From: Bradyrhizobium sp. CCBAU 51765 | GTDB taxonomy: Bacteria > Pseudomonadota > Alphaproteobacteria > Rhizobiales > Xanthobacteraceae | Assembly (NCBI RefSeq): GCF_015291725.1 | Contig: NZ_CP030038.1 | Span: 3,523,001-3,587,000 of the forward strand | Direction: 5' to 3' | Length of the DNA stretch: 64,000 bases | Shown here: positions 1 through 9,747 of the stretch, piece by piece | Layout of the letters: the number at the start of each line of letters is the position of its first letter | Numbering within the stretch: the first letter of the stretch is position 1 | Notes under the pieces: generated by a model | Databases searched by the model: none | What the model saw: the letters and a program-made list of their open reading frames with translations, nothing else | What the model was told of the DNA's origin: nothing | Program-made: the position numbers and the translations under genes

Positions 1-728
1 TGTGGCTTGTGCAGAAGGGGCGCTACCGCGAGGCCAAGCAGGTCGCGCGCGAGATGTTCAACGACAATCTCGACATGCTGCCGGACCGGGACGTCCAGGT
101 GCCGAAGGTCTCGACCCGCGCGTTCCTCGCCGACCTCAAGAAGGACCCGATCCGCTGGCGTGCGACGATCTACGGCTGGATCGCCTGCTTCGCGCAAGGC
201 AGCGAATTCTCGACCTTCGCGTTCTACCTGCCGGTGCTGTTCGTGATGGTCGGCGTGTCGAGCGTGCTCGGCAATAACCTTGTGACGATGGGACTGTTCT
301 GCTTCGCCGCGTTGTCCGGCTGGGTCGGTCCGCTGCTGACGCCGAAGATCGGCCATCGCGGTATCGCCATCGCCGGTTTCGGCATCGTGCTGGCTTCGCT
401 TCTGGTCGCGGCCTTTGCGCTCTACACCGACAACAAGATACTGCTGCCGTTCGCGGCCGCCGCCATGCTGTGGGGCCATTATTGGGACGCGTCGAACTGC
501 ATGACGATCCCGACCATGGTCGCCAAGCCGAAATATCGCGGCACCGCCAGCGGCTTCGCCTACATGTTCGTCAAGCTGCCGTCGTTCCTGGCGATCTTCC
601 TGTTCCCGTCGCTGTTCGCGGCGATCGGGCAGGCCAACGCCACGCTGTTCGTCGCGATCTTCCCGCTGATCGGATTGCTCGCCGCGATCTTCATCCTGCC
701 GGAAGTCTACGGCTACGAGAACGACTGA
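1..728 (+). CDS. MFS transporter, C-terminal part (5' end outside window)
   Basis: The reading frame is open to the left edge, so the gene starts upstream; a GTG at 9 is probably internal. About 240 residues remain. They begin with a cytoplasmic, charged loop (QKGRYREAKQVAREMF) typical of the central loop of major facilitator proteins, followed by roughly six hydrophobic segments, the C-terminal half of a 12-helix transporter. The motif PKYRGTASGFAYMFVKLPSF resembles the helix 10-11 region of the sugar-porter branch. Substrate cannot be read from this part. It ends with TGA at 726-728, directly followed by a strong hairpin. Confidence 0.85.
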   Translation, partial: WLVQKGRYREAKQVAREMFNDNLDMLPDRDVQVPKVSTRAFLADLKKDPIRWRATIYGWIACFAQGSEFSTFAFYLPVLFVMVGVSSVLGNNLVTMGLFCFAALSGWVGPLLTPKIGHRGIAIAGFGIVLASLLVAAFALYTDNKILLPFAAAAMLWGHYWDASNCMTIPTMVAKPKYRGTASGFAYMFVKLPSFLAIFLFPSLFAAIGQANATLFVAIFPLIGLLAAIFILPEVYGYEND

Positions 729-735
729 CGTGTAA

Positions 736-765
736 CCCGGTCGCGGCCTTGTGGCCGCGACCGGG
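736..765 (+). terminator. Rho-independent-type hairpin after the MFS gene
   Basis: A perfect 13-bp stem (736-748 paired with 753-765) closes a 4-base loop (ttgt) eight bases after the MFS stop codon. The tail is only moderately T-rich (ctccgttcg). It could also serve the convergent small gene that ends at 775. Confidence 0.7.
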
Positions 766-774
766 CTCCGTTCG

Positions 775-1011
775 CTATGGGCTCAGGAAGACGGGATCGA
801 TCCCGGTGCCATGGCCGAGCAGGCCGATGGCCTGAAGCTGGGCCGTGTGCACGTCGACCTCCAGGATGGCGAACAAGGTCAGCAGCACGACGACGGAGAA
901 GAGGAGCAGGGGATGGGACGTCTCCGTGCCGCCTTGGCCGGGCGCGACGAAGCTCTGAATTCCGCGACGCAGTGAGAACCGCTGCGGCAGCGACTTTGAT
1001 CGAATCTGCAT
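775..1011 (-). CDS. small single-pass membrane protein, unknown function
   Basis: This is a 78-residue product starting MQIRSKSLPQRFSLRRG. An Arg/Lys-rich amino end is followed by one hydrophobic stretch (about residues 35-55, PLLLFSVVVLLTLFAIL), suggesting an inner-membrane anchor with a short C-terminal tail. The start at 1011 is chosen because AAGGAAGG lies about 8 bases upstream; a longer frame to 1098 lacks such a site. It converges on the MFS gene. I do not recognise the family. Confidence 0.55.
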   Translation of the reverse strand: MQIRSKSLPQRFSLRRGIQSFVAPGQGGTETSHPLLLFSVVVLLTLFAILEVDVHTAQLQAIGLLGHGTGIDPVFLSP

Positions 1012-1134
1012 GATCAACCTTCCTTGCCGCGACCTGTCTGAAGCTCGCGACAGGTGAAGTTTAGCCGCCGCCGCAATGCCGGCCTTGATGCACCGCAAAC
1101 GGCTGTCTACTTATTTAAGCAGCGCGATTTGCCG

Positions 1135-2385
1135 CTACCTGATGGCAGCCGCCAGTGCACCGATCAAGGCAGGCGGCGTCACCAGCAGACCGAGCTTGAG
1201 GAACGGCCAGGCGCCGACCTCGATCTTCTCCCGCCGGAGCGCCACCAGCCAGAGGATGGTGGCGAGCGATCCGGTCACCGACAGATTGGGGCCGAGATCG
1301 ACGCCGATCAGGATGGCGCTGACGACCGGCGCGGGCAGATGATCGCTGGCGGCGACCGAGCCGGCGACGAGGCCGACCGGAAGGTTGTTGGCGATGTTGT
1401 CGGCGAGCGCGGTGGCGATGCCGACGCTCCAGGCTGCCTGAGGCACCGATTGCGCGACCGCCTGGTGCAGCAGCGCGCTCAGCTGCGCGATCACGCCGGT
1501 CTTCACCAGAGCTTCCACCATGACAAAGAGCCCGCCGACCAGCGGCAGCACGCTCCAGGAGACACCGCGCAGCACGGGCAAGGGCGATTGCCGGTTGATC
1601 AGCAGCACGATCGCCGCCGTCGCGACGCCGCAGATGAAGGTCGGCAGGCCCAGTTGCCTGTCCAGCGCAGACGCGGTGACCAGCACGATGCCGATCGCGA
1701 CGATGCCTATTGCCGTGAGCTTGCCGCCGCGTCCAAGCTTCGGATGCGGCACGCTGAGGGCGATCGTCTCCTCCTTGAGCGCGCGATGCTGGCTCAGGCG
1801 TAGGACCACGTATGTGAGCAGGATCGAGGTCGCCGAGGGCAGGGCGAACAGGCGCAGCCATTCGGTGAGGTGCGGCATGCGCGCGCCGAACACGACGAGA
1901 TTGGCCGGATTTGAGATCGGCAGCACGAAGCTTGCGGCATTGGCAATGAAGGCGCAGACGAACAGATAGGGCAGCGGCTTTGCGCCGGCGGCGCGCGTCG
2001 CGGCATAGACGGCCGGTGTCAGCACGATCGCGGTGGCATCGTTGGAGAGCAGCACGGTGACGAGAGTGCCGACGAGGTAGATCAGCAGGAACAGCCGCTG
2101 CGGAGAGCCACGTGCATACTCCACCGCAAGCGCGGCGAGATAATCGAACAGGCCTTCGAGCCGCGCCAGCTCTGCGATCAGCATCATGCCGATCAGGAAA
2201 AGATAGACGTCGACGCCCTTCTCGATACCGGTCAACGCATCCGGCCACGGCAGCAAACCAAACAGCAGCAGCGCGCCGGCGCCGATCACCGCCCAGATCG
2301 CCTCGGGCAGGCGAAAGGGCCGGACGATGACGCCTGCGGTCGCGACGACGATGATGCTCCAGGTCCAGATGGCGTCAGACGGCAC
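1135..2385 (-). CDS. ArsB/NhaD-superfamily anion transporter (arsenite-efflux-pump-like)
   Basis: A 416-residue integral membrane protein with about 11-12 hydrophobic segments. The early motif LLSNDATAIVLTPAV (around residues 112-126) and the later pseudo-repeat ALADNIANNLPVGL are hallmarks of the ArsB/ion-transporter superfamily, in which the two inverted halves each contribute such a hairpin. ArsB proteins export arsenite or antimonite, alone or with the ArsA ATPase. No arsR, arsC or arsA is adjacent, so the substrate is inferred from family only. The MFS gene behind it ends 26 bases upstream on the same strand, suggesting one transcript. Confidence 0.8.
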   Translation of the reverse strand: MPSDAIWTWSIIVVATAGVIVRPFRLPEAIWAVIGAGALLLFGLLPWPDALTGIEKGVDVYLFLIGMMLIAELARLEGLFDYLAALAVEYARGSPQRLFLLIYLVGTLVTVLLSNDATAIVLTPAVYAATRAAGAKPLPYLFVCAFIANAASFVLPISNPANLVVFGARMPHLTEWLRLFALPSATSILLTYVVLRLSQHRALKEETIALSVPHPKLGRGGKLTAIGIVAIGIVLVTASALDRQLGLPTFICGVATAAIVLLINRQSPLPVLRGVSWSVLPLVGGLFVMVEALVKTGVIAQLSALLHQAVAQSVPQAAWSVGIATALADNIANNLPVGLVAGSVAASDHLPAPVVSAILIGVDLGPNLSVTGSLATILWLVALRREKIEVGAWPFLKLGLLVTPPALIGALAAAIR

Positions 2386-2411
2386 GGTTCAGGTCTCGAA
2401 TGGGAGTGGAG

Positions 2412-3695
2412 TTATTCGGCAGCGATAGCCGATGCGGGCGCCGCTGTCTTCCCCCGCGGGCGCGGATCGCCGTCGTCGCGTTGCCGCGTCTCGGGCAAGG
2501 CGAGGAGGCAGATCACGGCACCGATCGCCGCCACGGCGCCGAGCGTGATGAATGCCGCGCTGTAACCGGCGCCGACCACGACCAGGCCCGCCAGTGTCGT
2601 CGATAGCGCCGCGCCGATGCTCTGGGCCGTGATGACGGCGCCCTGTGCGACGTTGAAGCGGCCGGTGTTGCGCATGAGGTCGGCGACGATGACGGGAAAG
2701 ATTGCCCCGAAAATGCCGGCGCCGACGCCATCCAGCAGCTGCACGCCGACCAGCCAGAACGGATTGTCGGAGAGCGTATAGAGTGCCCCCCGGATCGGCA
2801 GGATCAACAATGCGGCAAGGAAGAACCGCTTCTGCCCCCAGCGGTCGGCCCGTGCGCCGACCAGCATCGCGAACGGAACCATCACCACTTGCGCCGCAAC
2901 GATGCATGCCGACATCAGGCTGGTGCCGATGTTCTTGTCCTGGAGCGCGAGCTTTTGTCCGACCAGCGGCAGCATCGCGGCGTTGGAGAGATGAAACAGA
3001 ACGACGCAGACAGCGAATATGAGCAGGGGACGGCAGGTCAGGAGCACGCTAAGGCCCGAGGGTTGTTCGGGTGCGCCATTGATACGAGCGTGGTGCAGTC
3101 CGCGTGCGAGATCGTGGTCGATGGCCCGTTCGGGGATCGCCAGGATGCTGACGAGGCTCGCGATCGCCATGGCGCCGAGAAGGTAGAACACGACGGTCGG
3201 TCCGAACCAATAGGCGGAGAGGCCGGCGATGCCGGCCGCGACGGCGTTGCCGGCGTGGTTGAAAGTCTCGTTGCGGCCGATGCGCCGGGTAAATGCGGCA
3301 TGCCCGAAAATGCCAAGCGAGACAGCGGCGATCGCCGGCGGGAAAACCACGGCAGCGGCTTGCGCGATGCCTTGCGAGATTATCACCGGCAGGAGGCTGG
3401 GGAAGAATGGCAGCGAGAGCGAGGCGAGTGTCACCAGAATCGCAGCGGCCACCATCACCAGCCGCTTCGCCCGCGTGCCGTCAACCAGCGCACCGGCCGG
3501 CGTCTGCGCGACGATGCCGGCGATCGTCGCGATCGACATCACAAGGCCAATGCGAGCTTCGTTCCAATGCTGCTCGGTGAGAAGATAGACCGCGAGATAA
3601 GGGCCGAGCCCGTCGCGGACGTCGGCGAGGAAGAAATTGGCCGCATCCAGCGCGCGGCCGGCGCGCCTCGCCTGATCAAGGTCTTGGCTCGACAT
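2412..3695 (-). CDS. MFS transporter
   Basis: A 427-residue, 12-helix major facilitator protein. The N-terminal half carries the FFLADVRDGLGPYLAVYL segment and the loop 2-3 motif GALVDGTRAKRLVM; the loop 8-9 counterpart is GARADRWGQKRFF. A hydrophilic C-terminal tail (ETRQRDDGDPRPRGKTAAPAS) is cytoplasmic. It precedes the ArsB-like gene with a 26-base gap, so the two transporters probably form an operon. The family resemblance is to drug or metabolite exporters; the substrate is not readable. The ATG at 3695 is the first in frame after the 77-base gap from the upstream kinase gene. Confidence 0.85.
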   Translation of the reverse strand: MSSQDLDQARRAGRALDAANFFLADVRDGLGPYLAVYLLTEQHWNEARIGLVMSIATIAGIVAQTPAGALVDGTRAKRLVMVAAAILVTLASLSLPFFPSLLPVIISQGIAQAAAVVFPPAIAAVSLGIFGHAAFTRRIGRNETFNHAGNAVAAGIAGLSAYWFGPTVVFYLLGAMAIASLVSILAIPERAIDHDLARGLHHARINGAPEQPSGLSVLLTCRPLLIFAVCVVLFHLSNAAMLPLVGQKLALQDKNIGTSLMSACIVAAQVVMVPFAMLVGARADRWGQKRFFLAALLILPIRGALYTLSDNPFWLVGVQLLDGVGAGIFGAIFPVIVADLMRNTGRFNVAQGAVITAQSIGAALSTTLAGLVVVGAGYSAAFITLGAVAAIGAVICLLALPETRQRDDGDPRPRGKTAAPASAIAAE

Positions 3696-3772
3696 GCATT
3701 CCTCGATCCAGGCTGGAAGGTCCCCGGCGAAAACCGATTTCGCGGCAGCTTTGTTCCGTCAGGTAACGGTAT

Positions 3773-6250
3773 TCACCGTGCCACCGACAGCTTTTCCGTG
3801 ATCGCCTTGCGCAATATGCGCGACAGCGACTCCACAGAGTAGGGCTTCTGGATCAGTTCGAAGCCGCGATGGGCGCTTTCGGCGAGCACGTTGCTGTAGC
3901 CGCTGGTGAGCACCACGGGCAGGCCCGGATAGCGCTCGCGGATGATGCCGGCAAGCTCGACGCCGTTCATTCCGGGCATGATGACGTCGGAGAACACGAG
4001 GTCGACGGCAAATTCGTTTTCGCCGAGGATCGCCAGTGCGGCGTTGGCGTTGGCGACGCGGCGGACGACATAGCCGAGATCCTCCAGGAGTTCGGTGGAG
4101 AAGCGGCCGACTTCGTCGTCGTCCTCGACCACGAGCACGCGATAGCCGCGTCCGGTCGCCGCGACCTCATGGGTCAGTGCCGCGGCTTCCTTGTCCGTCG
4201 CGGGACTTTGGGCCTGCGGCAGATAGATGGTGAAGGTTGCGCCTTTGCCCTGTGTGCTCGTCACCGCGATGTCGCCCTCGGACTGTTTTGCGAAGCCGAA
4301 GGCCTGGCTGAGGCCGAGGCCGGTGCCCTTGCCGACCTCCTTGGTGGTGAAGAACGGCTCGAAGATCGAATCGAGATGCTCCGGCGCGATGCCGCTTCCG
4401 GTGTCGGTGACGGAGATGGCGATGTAGTTGCCGCTTCGCGCCAATTGCGCGCGCAGCTGAGGGATACCCTGGACCTTGCGCACGGCGATAGTGAGGCGGC
4501 CTTCGCCATTCATGGCATCACGGGCATTGATGGCGAGGTTGATCAGCGCGGCCTCGAACTGGGCGATGTCGGCCACGGTGAAGCAGTCTGGATCCTGAAC
4601 CTCCACGGCGATCTCGATGCGGCTGCCGACCAGCGGCCGGACCAGCTGCGCCACACCTTCGACCTGGCTGCCGACATTGAAGATCTGCGGCTTCAGCGGC
4701 TGCCGGCGCGCGAACGCCAGAAGCTGTGCCGTCAGCTTGGAGGCGCGCTCGACCGTCTCGGAGATGGCATCGACATAGCGGCGTCGGCGTTCCTCCGGCA
4801 GCTCGCGTCGGCGCAGGAAGTCGGTGGCCGAGCGGATGATGGTGAGGAGATTGTTGAAGTCGTGCGCGACGCCGCCGGTGAGCTGGCCGATCGCTTCCAT
4901 CTTCTGCGATTGCCGCAGCGCTTCCTCGCCGCGGCGGCGCTCGGTGACGTCGACCGCCTCGGGCACCGCGCCGGTGATGTTGCCGTGGCGGTCGAGAACG
5001 GGCCGCATGCCGAAATCGAAATCGCGCTCGCCGATGGGAAGGCGCAGGCGCATTTCCAGCCGTACGGCTTCGCCTTTGAGCACCGTGTCGAAGGCCTCTC
5101 GCACGGCGGCACTCATGCCGGTCGTGCCGGTGAACCAGGGCGTGTCCCAGAGCGGCTTTCCGATCACATCCGACGAGCGTGCCTTGATGCCGTCCAGCGC
5201 GGTCTTGTTGGCGTAAAGCAGCTCACCGCTGAGATTGACCAGGCCCTGATACTGATTGCTGGTCTCCAGGATCGCGCGCAGCCGTGCCTCGTTGGATTCG
5301 AGCTCGGCGGTGCGCTCGACAATGCGCTGTTCCAGCGTCTCGTTGAGCTGCCTGAGCTCGATCTCGGCCTGCTTGGCGACGGTGATGTCGTGGGCGACGC
5401 CGATGAAGCCGATATGCTTGCCCGTCGGGTCCCAGCGCGGCTGCGATTCCGATCGAAGCCACCGCCATTCGCCGCTTGCGTTCCTGTAACGCGCTTCCAG
5501 CACGAAGGGCTTGAGGGATGCTTCACCCTGGACGGATTGCTGGAGCACGTGCGGCAGGTCGTCGGGATGCAGCACCTTGCGCCAGTCGAAGTCGATGGCC
5601 TGATCGTAGGGCAGGCCGACGAAATCGACATAGGCCTGGTTGGCGAAGGACCGCTTGCGGTCGAGCTTGGTGACCCAGATCGGTACCGGCGCGCTGTCGG
5701 CGATCAGCCTAAAGCGCTCCTCGCTCTCGCGCAGCGTCTCGCGCGCCAGCGCCTGGTCAGTGATGTCGATGTGGGCGCCGACCAGGCGGATGGCGCGGCC
5801 GTCCTTGTCGCGCTCGAGCTTGGCGACGACCCGGATCCAGCGGGTCTCGCCGTCGCTGGGACGGATGATGCGGTATTCGGCGCTGTAGTCTTCGCTCGTT
5901 CCGGCGAGCGCCTCGAAGAAATGCTTGACGGTTGCCTCGCGGTCGTCGGGATGGATGCGATTGACCCAATCCTCGTGCGACTCCTCGGCAGCTTCCGGCG
6001 GCAGGCCGTGGATGATCAGATATTCGGGCGAGCGACGGTTCTTGAAGCCTTCACGGAAATCGACCTCGACGCCGCCGACCTTGCCGATACGCTGGATGCG
6101 CGCCAGCTCGGCCTCGCGTTCCTGGAGCGCGCGATAGGCGTAATCGCGCTCGCGCGCGACGTCTTCGAGGTGCTGACGCAGCCTTTCGGCGGCGATGGTC
6201 TCGGGCAAGGGATCGTTCAAGGCATCGGCCGTTGTGATGCGGGTGCGCAC
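3773..6250 (-). CDS. PAS-domain hybrid histidine kinase with C-terminal receiver
   Basis: An 825-residue soluble sensor kinase with no transmembrane segment. Order: coiled-coil start (residues 20-50), three PAS/PAC units (about 55-165, 175-295, 320-440) joined by the helix LNETLEQRIVERTAELES, HisKA with phospho-acceptor His463 in [11 protein letters not shown], a HATPase domain with N box (571-581) and G boxes DTGSGIAP (616-623) and [10 protein letters not shown] (640-649), then a receiver domain (702-820) with phospho-acceptor Asp755 in SDVIMPG. The kinase can thus phosphorylate its own receiver. No DNA-binding partner is adjacent. It is divergent from the zinc peptidase gene. Confidence 0.93.
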   Translation of the reverse strand: MRTRITTADALNDPLPETIAAERLRQHLEDVARERDYAYRALQEREAELARIQRIGKVGGVEVDFREGFKNRRSPEYLIIHGLPPEAAEESHEDWVNRIHPDDREATVKHFFEALAGTSEDYSAEYRIIRPSDGETRWIRVVAKLERDKDGRAIRLVGAHIDITDQALARETLRESEERFRLIADSAPVPIWVTKLDRKRSFANQAYVDFVGLPYDQAIDFDWRKVLHPDDLPHVLQQSVQGEASLKPFVLEARYRNASGEWRWLRSESQPRWDPTGKHIGFIGVAHDITVAKQAEIELRQLNETLEQRIVERTAELESNEARLRAILETSNQYQGLVNLSGELLYANKTALDGIKARSSDVIGKPLWDTPWFTGTTGMSAAVREAFDTVLKGEAVRLEMRLRLPIGERDFDFGMRPVLDRHGNITGAVPEAVDVTERRRGEEALRQSQKMEAIGQLTGGVAHDFNNLLTIIRSATDFLRRRELPEERRRRYVDAISETVERASKLTAQLLAFARRQPLKPQIFNVGSQVEGVAQLVRPLVGSRIEIAVEVQDPDCFTVADIAQFEAALINLAINARDAMNGEGRLTIAVRKVQGIPQLRAQLARSGNYIAISVTDTGSGIAPEHLDSIFEPFFTTKEVGKGTGLGLSQAFGFAKQSEGDIAVTSTQGKGATFTIYLPQAQSPATDKEAAALTHEVAATGRGYRVLVVEDDDEVGRFSTELLEDLGYVVRRVANANAALAILGENEFAVDLVFSDVIMPGMNGVELAGIIRERYPGLPVVLTSGYSNVLAESAHRGFELIQKPYSVESLSRILRKAITEKLSVAR

Positions 6251-6465
6251 GTGCCGGACCGATATTCACACAGACGGAACGTGATGACCATTGTTTAGAG
6301 GGTAAAGTATCGGAAAATAGGAGCGCGTGCCTGAACGCGAGCAACGATCCGGCGGCAACGTCTGGTCTGGCAATTTGTTCCGGAGACTGGAACGATCTGC
6401 TGATCGAGGCGTCTTCGCGGGGGGCCAACTCTCTCGTAAGAATCCCTTTCCAAAGAGGCTAAATC

Positions 6466-7557
6466 TTGAAGCTCTTCGTCTGTCAGGCCTGCGGCAACGT
6501 TCTCTATTTCGAGAATCGTGCCTGCGAACGTTGCGGCCATCGTGTCGCCTTCATGCCGGAAAAGGAGACAATGTCGGCGCTCGAGCCCGACGGAGAAGCC
6601 TGGCGGACATTGGCCGACAACGGCGAAGGCCGGATGCTGTGCCGGAATGCCGAGTACGACGCCTGCAACTGGCTGACAGACACGGACGATACCACCGGCT
6701 ATTGCCGCGCCTGCCGCCACAATGGGACGGTACCGAACCTCTCCGATCCGGCGCAGCTTGCTGGATGGCGTGAGCTGGAGGTGGCCAAGCACCGTCTACT
6801 CTATGCCCTGATCCGCTGGAGGCTGCCGCTCCAGACCCGGCAGGACAATCCCGAGCATGGGCTGATCTTCAATTTCCTTGCCGACGATCCGAACAGCGGA
6901 CAGAAGGTCATGACGGGCCACGACAGCGGTCTGATCACGATTGCGCTCAAGGAGGCGGACGACATCGAGCGCGAGCGGCGCAGGCTCGAGATGGGCGAGC
7001 CCTACCGGACGCCGCTCGGGCATTTCCGCCACGAGGTCGGACACTATTTCTGGGACGTGCTGGTCCGCGACGGCGGCAAGCTGGAGGAATGCCGCGCCAT
7101 CTTCGGCGACGATTCAGCCGATTACGGTCAGGCCTTGCAGCGGCACTATGCCGAAGGCCCGCCGGCCGATTGGCAGCAGAACTATGTCTCGGCCTACGCC
7201 ACCATGCACGCCTGGGAAGACTTCGCCGAGACCTGGGCGCACTATCTCCACATCGTCGACACGCTGGAGATGGCCGCCGAGTTCGGCATGGAGGTGCGCC
7301 CCAGGGTCGACCGCGACGGGGAGTTGACGGCGCGCATCCGCTTCAACCCCTACGAGGCAAGGGATATCGAGGCGCTGGTCAACGCATGGCTGCCCTTCAC
7401 CTTCGCCATGAACAGCGTCAACCGCGCCATGGGCCTGCGCGACCTCTATCCGTTCATCCTGTCGCCCACAGTGGTTGGCAAGCTGGGCTTCATTCACGGC
7501 CTGGTCCGGGACGTGGCCAAGGCCGGGAAGCCCCGGGAAGCGGCACGGCGTCCCTAG
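6466..7557 (+). CDS. putative zinc-binding metallopeptidase (PF15887-like)
   Basis: A 363-residue protein. The amino end has two zinc-ribbon-like cysteine sets (C6xxC9/C20xxC23 and C59/C67/C80xxC83). A gluzincin-type HEVGH motif sits at residues 189-193, within FRHEVGHYFWDVLVRD; the later segment WEDFAETWAHYLHIVDT probably supplies the third zinc ligand. This layout matches the family annotated as putative zinc-binding metallopeptidase; its substrate is unknown. No signal peptide is seen, so it should be cytosolic. The start is TTG at 6466, supported by AGAGG seven bases upstream and by homology-like sequence beginning immediately (KLFVCQACGN). Confidence 0.85.
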   Translation: MKLFVCQACGNVLYFENRACERCGHRVAFMPEKETMSALEPDGEAWRTLADNGEGRMLCRNAEYDACNWLTDTDDTTGYCRACRHNGTVPNLSDPAQLAGWRELEVAKHRLLYALIRWRLPLQTRQDNPEHGLIFNFLADDPNSGQKVMTGHDSGLITIALKEADDIERERRRLEMGEPYRTPLGHFRHEVGHYFWDVLVRDGGKLEECRAIFGDDSADYGQALQRHYAEGPPADWQQNYVSAYATMHAWEDFAETWAHYLHIVDTLEMAAEFGMEVRPRVDRDGELTARIRFNPYEARDIEALVNAWLPFTFAMNSVNRAMGLRDLYPFILSPTVVGKLGFIHGLVRDVAKAGKPREAARRP

Positions 7558-7722
7558 GGCTCGCCGGGCCCATTTCGGTCTTGCGCTGGTACGCCAGAGG
7601 CCCCGGATTTAGACCGTTGCCTCCGGCCCATTTTGATGTACCACGGGAGCCACACGGCCCGTCCCCATAGGCCCCAACGGCCAGGAGACTGGTCCCGCCC
7701 AAGGTCGAGACTCAAGAAAAGC

Positions 7723-9738
7723 ATGTTCAAACGGATTCTGATCGCCAATCGCGGCGAAATCGCCTGCCGGGTCATCAAGACCGCCCGCAAGATGGGAATT
7801 CAGACGGTTGCGGTCTACTCCGAGGCCGACCGCGATGCCCTCCATGTCGAGATGGCCGACGAGGCGGTGCTGATTGGTCCGCCGGCTGCGGCCGAGAGCT
7901 ATCTGGTGATCGAGAAGATCGTCGAGGCCTGCCGCAAGACGGGCGCCGAGGCGGTGCATCCCGGCTACGGCTTCCTGTCCGAGCGCGAGGCGTTTCCGCG
8001 TGCGCTGGAGGCGGCCGGAATCGTCTTCATCGGCCCCAACCCCGGCGCGATCGCGGCGATGGGCGACAAGATCGAATCCAAGAAGGCGGCGGCGAATGCC
8101 GACGTCTCGACCGTGCCGGGCTTCCTCGGCGTGATCGAAGACGCCAAGCATGCGGTCAAGATCGCCGATGCGATCGGCTATCCCGTGATGATCAAGGCCT
8201 CCGCCGGCGGCGGCGGCAAGGGCATGCGGATCGCCTACTCGACCCAGGAGGTCGAGGAGGGATTTGGGCTGGCAAAAGCGGAAGCGAAGGCCTCGTTCGG
8301 CGACGACCGCGTCTTCATCGAAAAGTTCATCGTCGATCCCCGCCACATCGAGATCCAGGTGCTGGGCGACAAGCACGGCAACGTGATCTATCTCGGCGAG
8401 CGCGAATGCTCGATCCAGCGTCGCAACCAGAAGGTCATCGAGGAGGCGCCGTCGCCGCTGCTCGACGAAGCCACCCGCCGCAAGATGGGCGAGCAGGCGG
8501 TCGCGCTGGCCAAGGCCGTGAATTACGACTCCGCCGGCACGGTCGAGTTCGTGGCAGGGCAGGACAAGAGCTTCTACTTCCTGGAGATGAACACGCGCCT
8601 CCAGGTCGAGCATCCCGTCACGGAACTGGTCACCGGCATCGACCTCGTCGAGCAGATGATCCGTGTCGCCGCCGGCGAGAAGCTCGCCATCGCGCAGAAG
8701 GACGTCACCCTGACCGGCTGGGCGGTGGAGTCTCGCCTCTACGCGGAAGACCCGTTCCGCAACTTCCTGCCCTCGATCGGGCGGCTCGTGAAATATCGCC
8801 CGCCGGCGGAAGCCAGCAAGGACGGCATCACCATCCGCAACGACACCGGCGTGCAGGAGGGCGGCGAGATCTCGATCCACTACGATCCGATGATCGCCAA
8901 GCTCGTCACCCATGCGCCGTCGCGCGCGGCTGCGATCGAGGCGCAGGCGACCGCGCTGGATTCGTTCTACGTCGACGGCATCCGCCACAACATCCCGTTC
9001 CTGTCGGCCCTGATGCACCATCCGCGCTGGCGCGAGGGACGGCTCTCGACCGGCTTCATCGCCGAGGAGTTCCCCAAGGGCTTTGCGGTGCGCGTGCCCG
9101 AAGGCGAGGTCGCGCGGCGGATCGCCGCGGTCGGCGCCGCCATCGATCACGTGCTCGGCGAGCGCAAGCGGCAGATCTCGGGCCAGATGGGCGGCCGCAT
9201 CGTGCAGCGAGAGCGACGCCGCTCGGTCTGGCTCGACCGCCAGGAGATCCTGCTCGAGGTCGGACGCGAGGGCGAGGCGATCGCGATCCGCTTCATCGAT
9301 CCCGACGGCAAGGCCGGCAATGCGCATCTCTTGCAGTCGCCGTGGAAGCCCGGCGATCCGGTCTGGCAGGGCACCATCGACGGTCACCTCGTCGCGGTGC
9401 AGGCGCGTCCGATCCCGAACGGCATCCGCCTCGCGCATCAGGGCGTCGAGGTGCCGGTCTATGTCTGGACCGAGGCCGAGGCGGCCTCCGCGCGGCTGAT
9501 GCCGGTGACGACGGCCTCCGACACCGGCAAGAAGCTGCTGTGCCCGATGCCCGGCCTCGTGGTCTCGATCGCGGTGACCGAGGGGCAGGAGGTCAAGGCC
9601 GGCGAGACGCTGGCGGTGGTCGAAGCCATGAAGATGCAGAACGTGCTGCGCGCCGAGCAGGACGGCACCGTGAAGAAGATCCACGCCAGCGCGGGCGCGA
9701 CACTCGCGGTGGACGCGCTGATCCTGGAGTTTGCGTAG
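7723..9738 (+). CDS. pccA: acetyl/propionyl-CoA carboxylase, alpha (biotin carboxylase + BCCP) subunit
   Basis: A 671-residue biotin-dependent carboxylase subunit. The N-terminal biotin carboxylase opens with FKRILIANRGEIACR, has the ATP-grasp glycine loop KASAGGGGKGMRIA (about 150-165) and the active-site segment EMNTRLQVEHPVTE (about 285-300). A BT-type linker follows, and the C-terminal biotinyl domain carries the carrier lysine in VVEAMKMQNVL. Length and layout fit alphaproteobacterial PccA, which carboxylates propionyl-CoA to methylmalonyl-CoA together with a PccB subunit that is not in this window. The methylcrotonyl-CoA enzyme is the main alternative. The start is set at ATG 7723; a longer frame upstream has no family sequence. 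Confidence 0.92.
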   Translation: MFKRILIANRGEIACRVIKTARKMGIQTVAVYSEADRDALHVEMADEAVLIGPPAAAESYLVIEKIVEACRKTGAEAVHPGYGFLSEREAFPRALEAAGIVFIGPNPGAIAAMGDKIESKKAAANADVSTVPGFLGVIEDAKHAVKIADAIGYPVMIKASAGGGGKGMRIAYSTQEVEEGFGLAKAEAKASFGDDRVFIEKFIVDPRHIEIQVLGDKHGNVIYLGERECSIQRRNQKVIEEAPSPLLDEATRRKMGEQAVALAKAVNYDSAGTVEFVAGQDKSFYFLEMNTRLQVEHPVTELVTGIDLVEQMIRVAAGEKLAIAQKDVTLTGWAVESRLYAEDPFRNFLPSIGRLVKYRPPAEASKDGITIRNDTGVQEGGEISIHYDPMIAKLVTHAPSRAAAIEAQATALDSFYVDGIRHNIPFLSALMHHPRWREGRLSTGFIAEEFPKGFAVRVPEGEVARRIAAVGAAIDHVLGERKRQISGQMGGRIVQRERRRSVWLDRQEILLEVGREGEAIAIRFIDPDGKAGNAHLLQSPWKPGDPVWQGTIDGHLVAVQARPIPNGIRLAHQGVEVPVYVWTEAEAASARLMPVTTASDTGKKLLCPMPGLVVSIAVTEGQEVKAGETLAVVEAMKMQNVLRAEQDGTVKKIHASAGATLAVDALILEFA

Positions 9739-9747
9739 CGAGGCCCA

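Noticed and set aside
3869..6298. 809-codon plus-strand frame opposite the hybrid kinase
   Set aside because: Antisense shadow; kinase motifs are on the minus strand and the plus-strand product has no recognisable domain.
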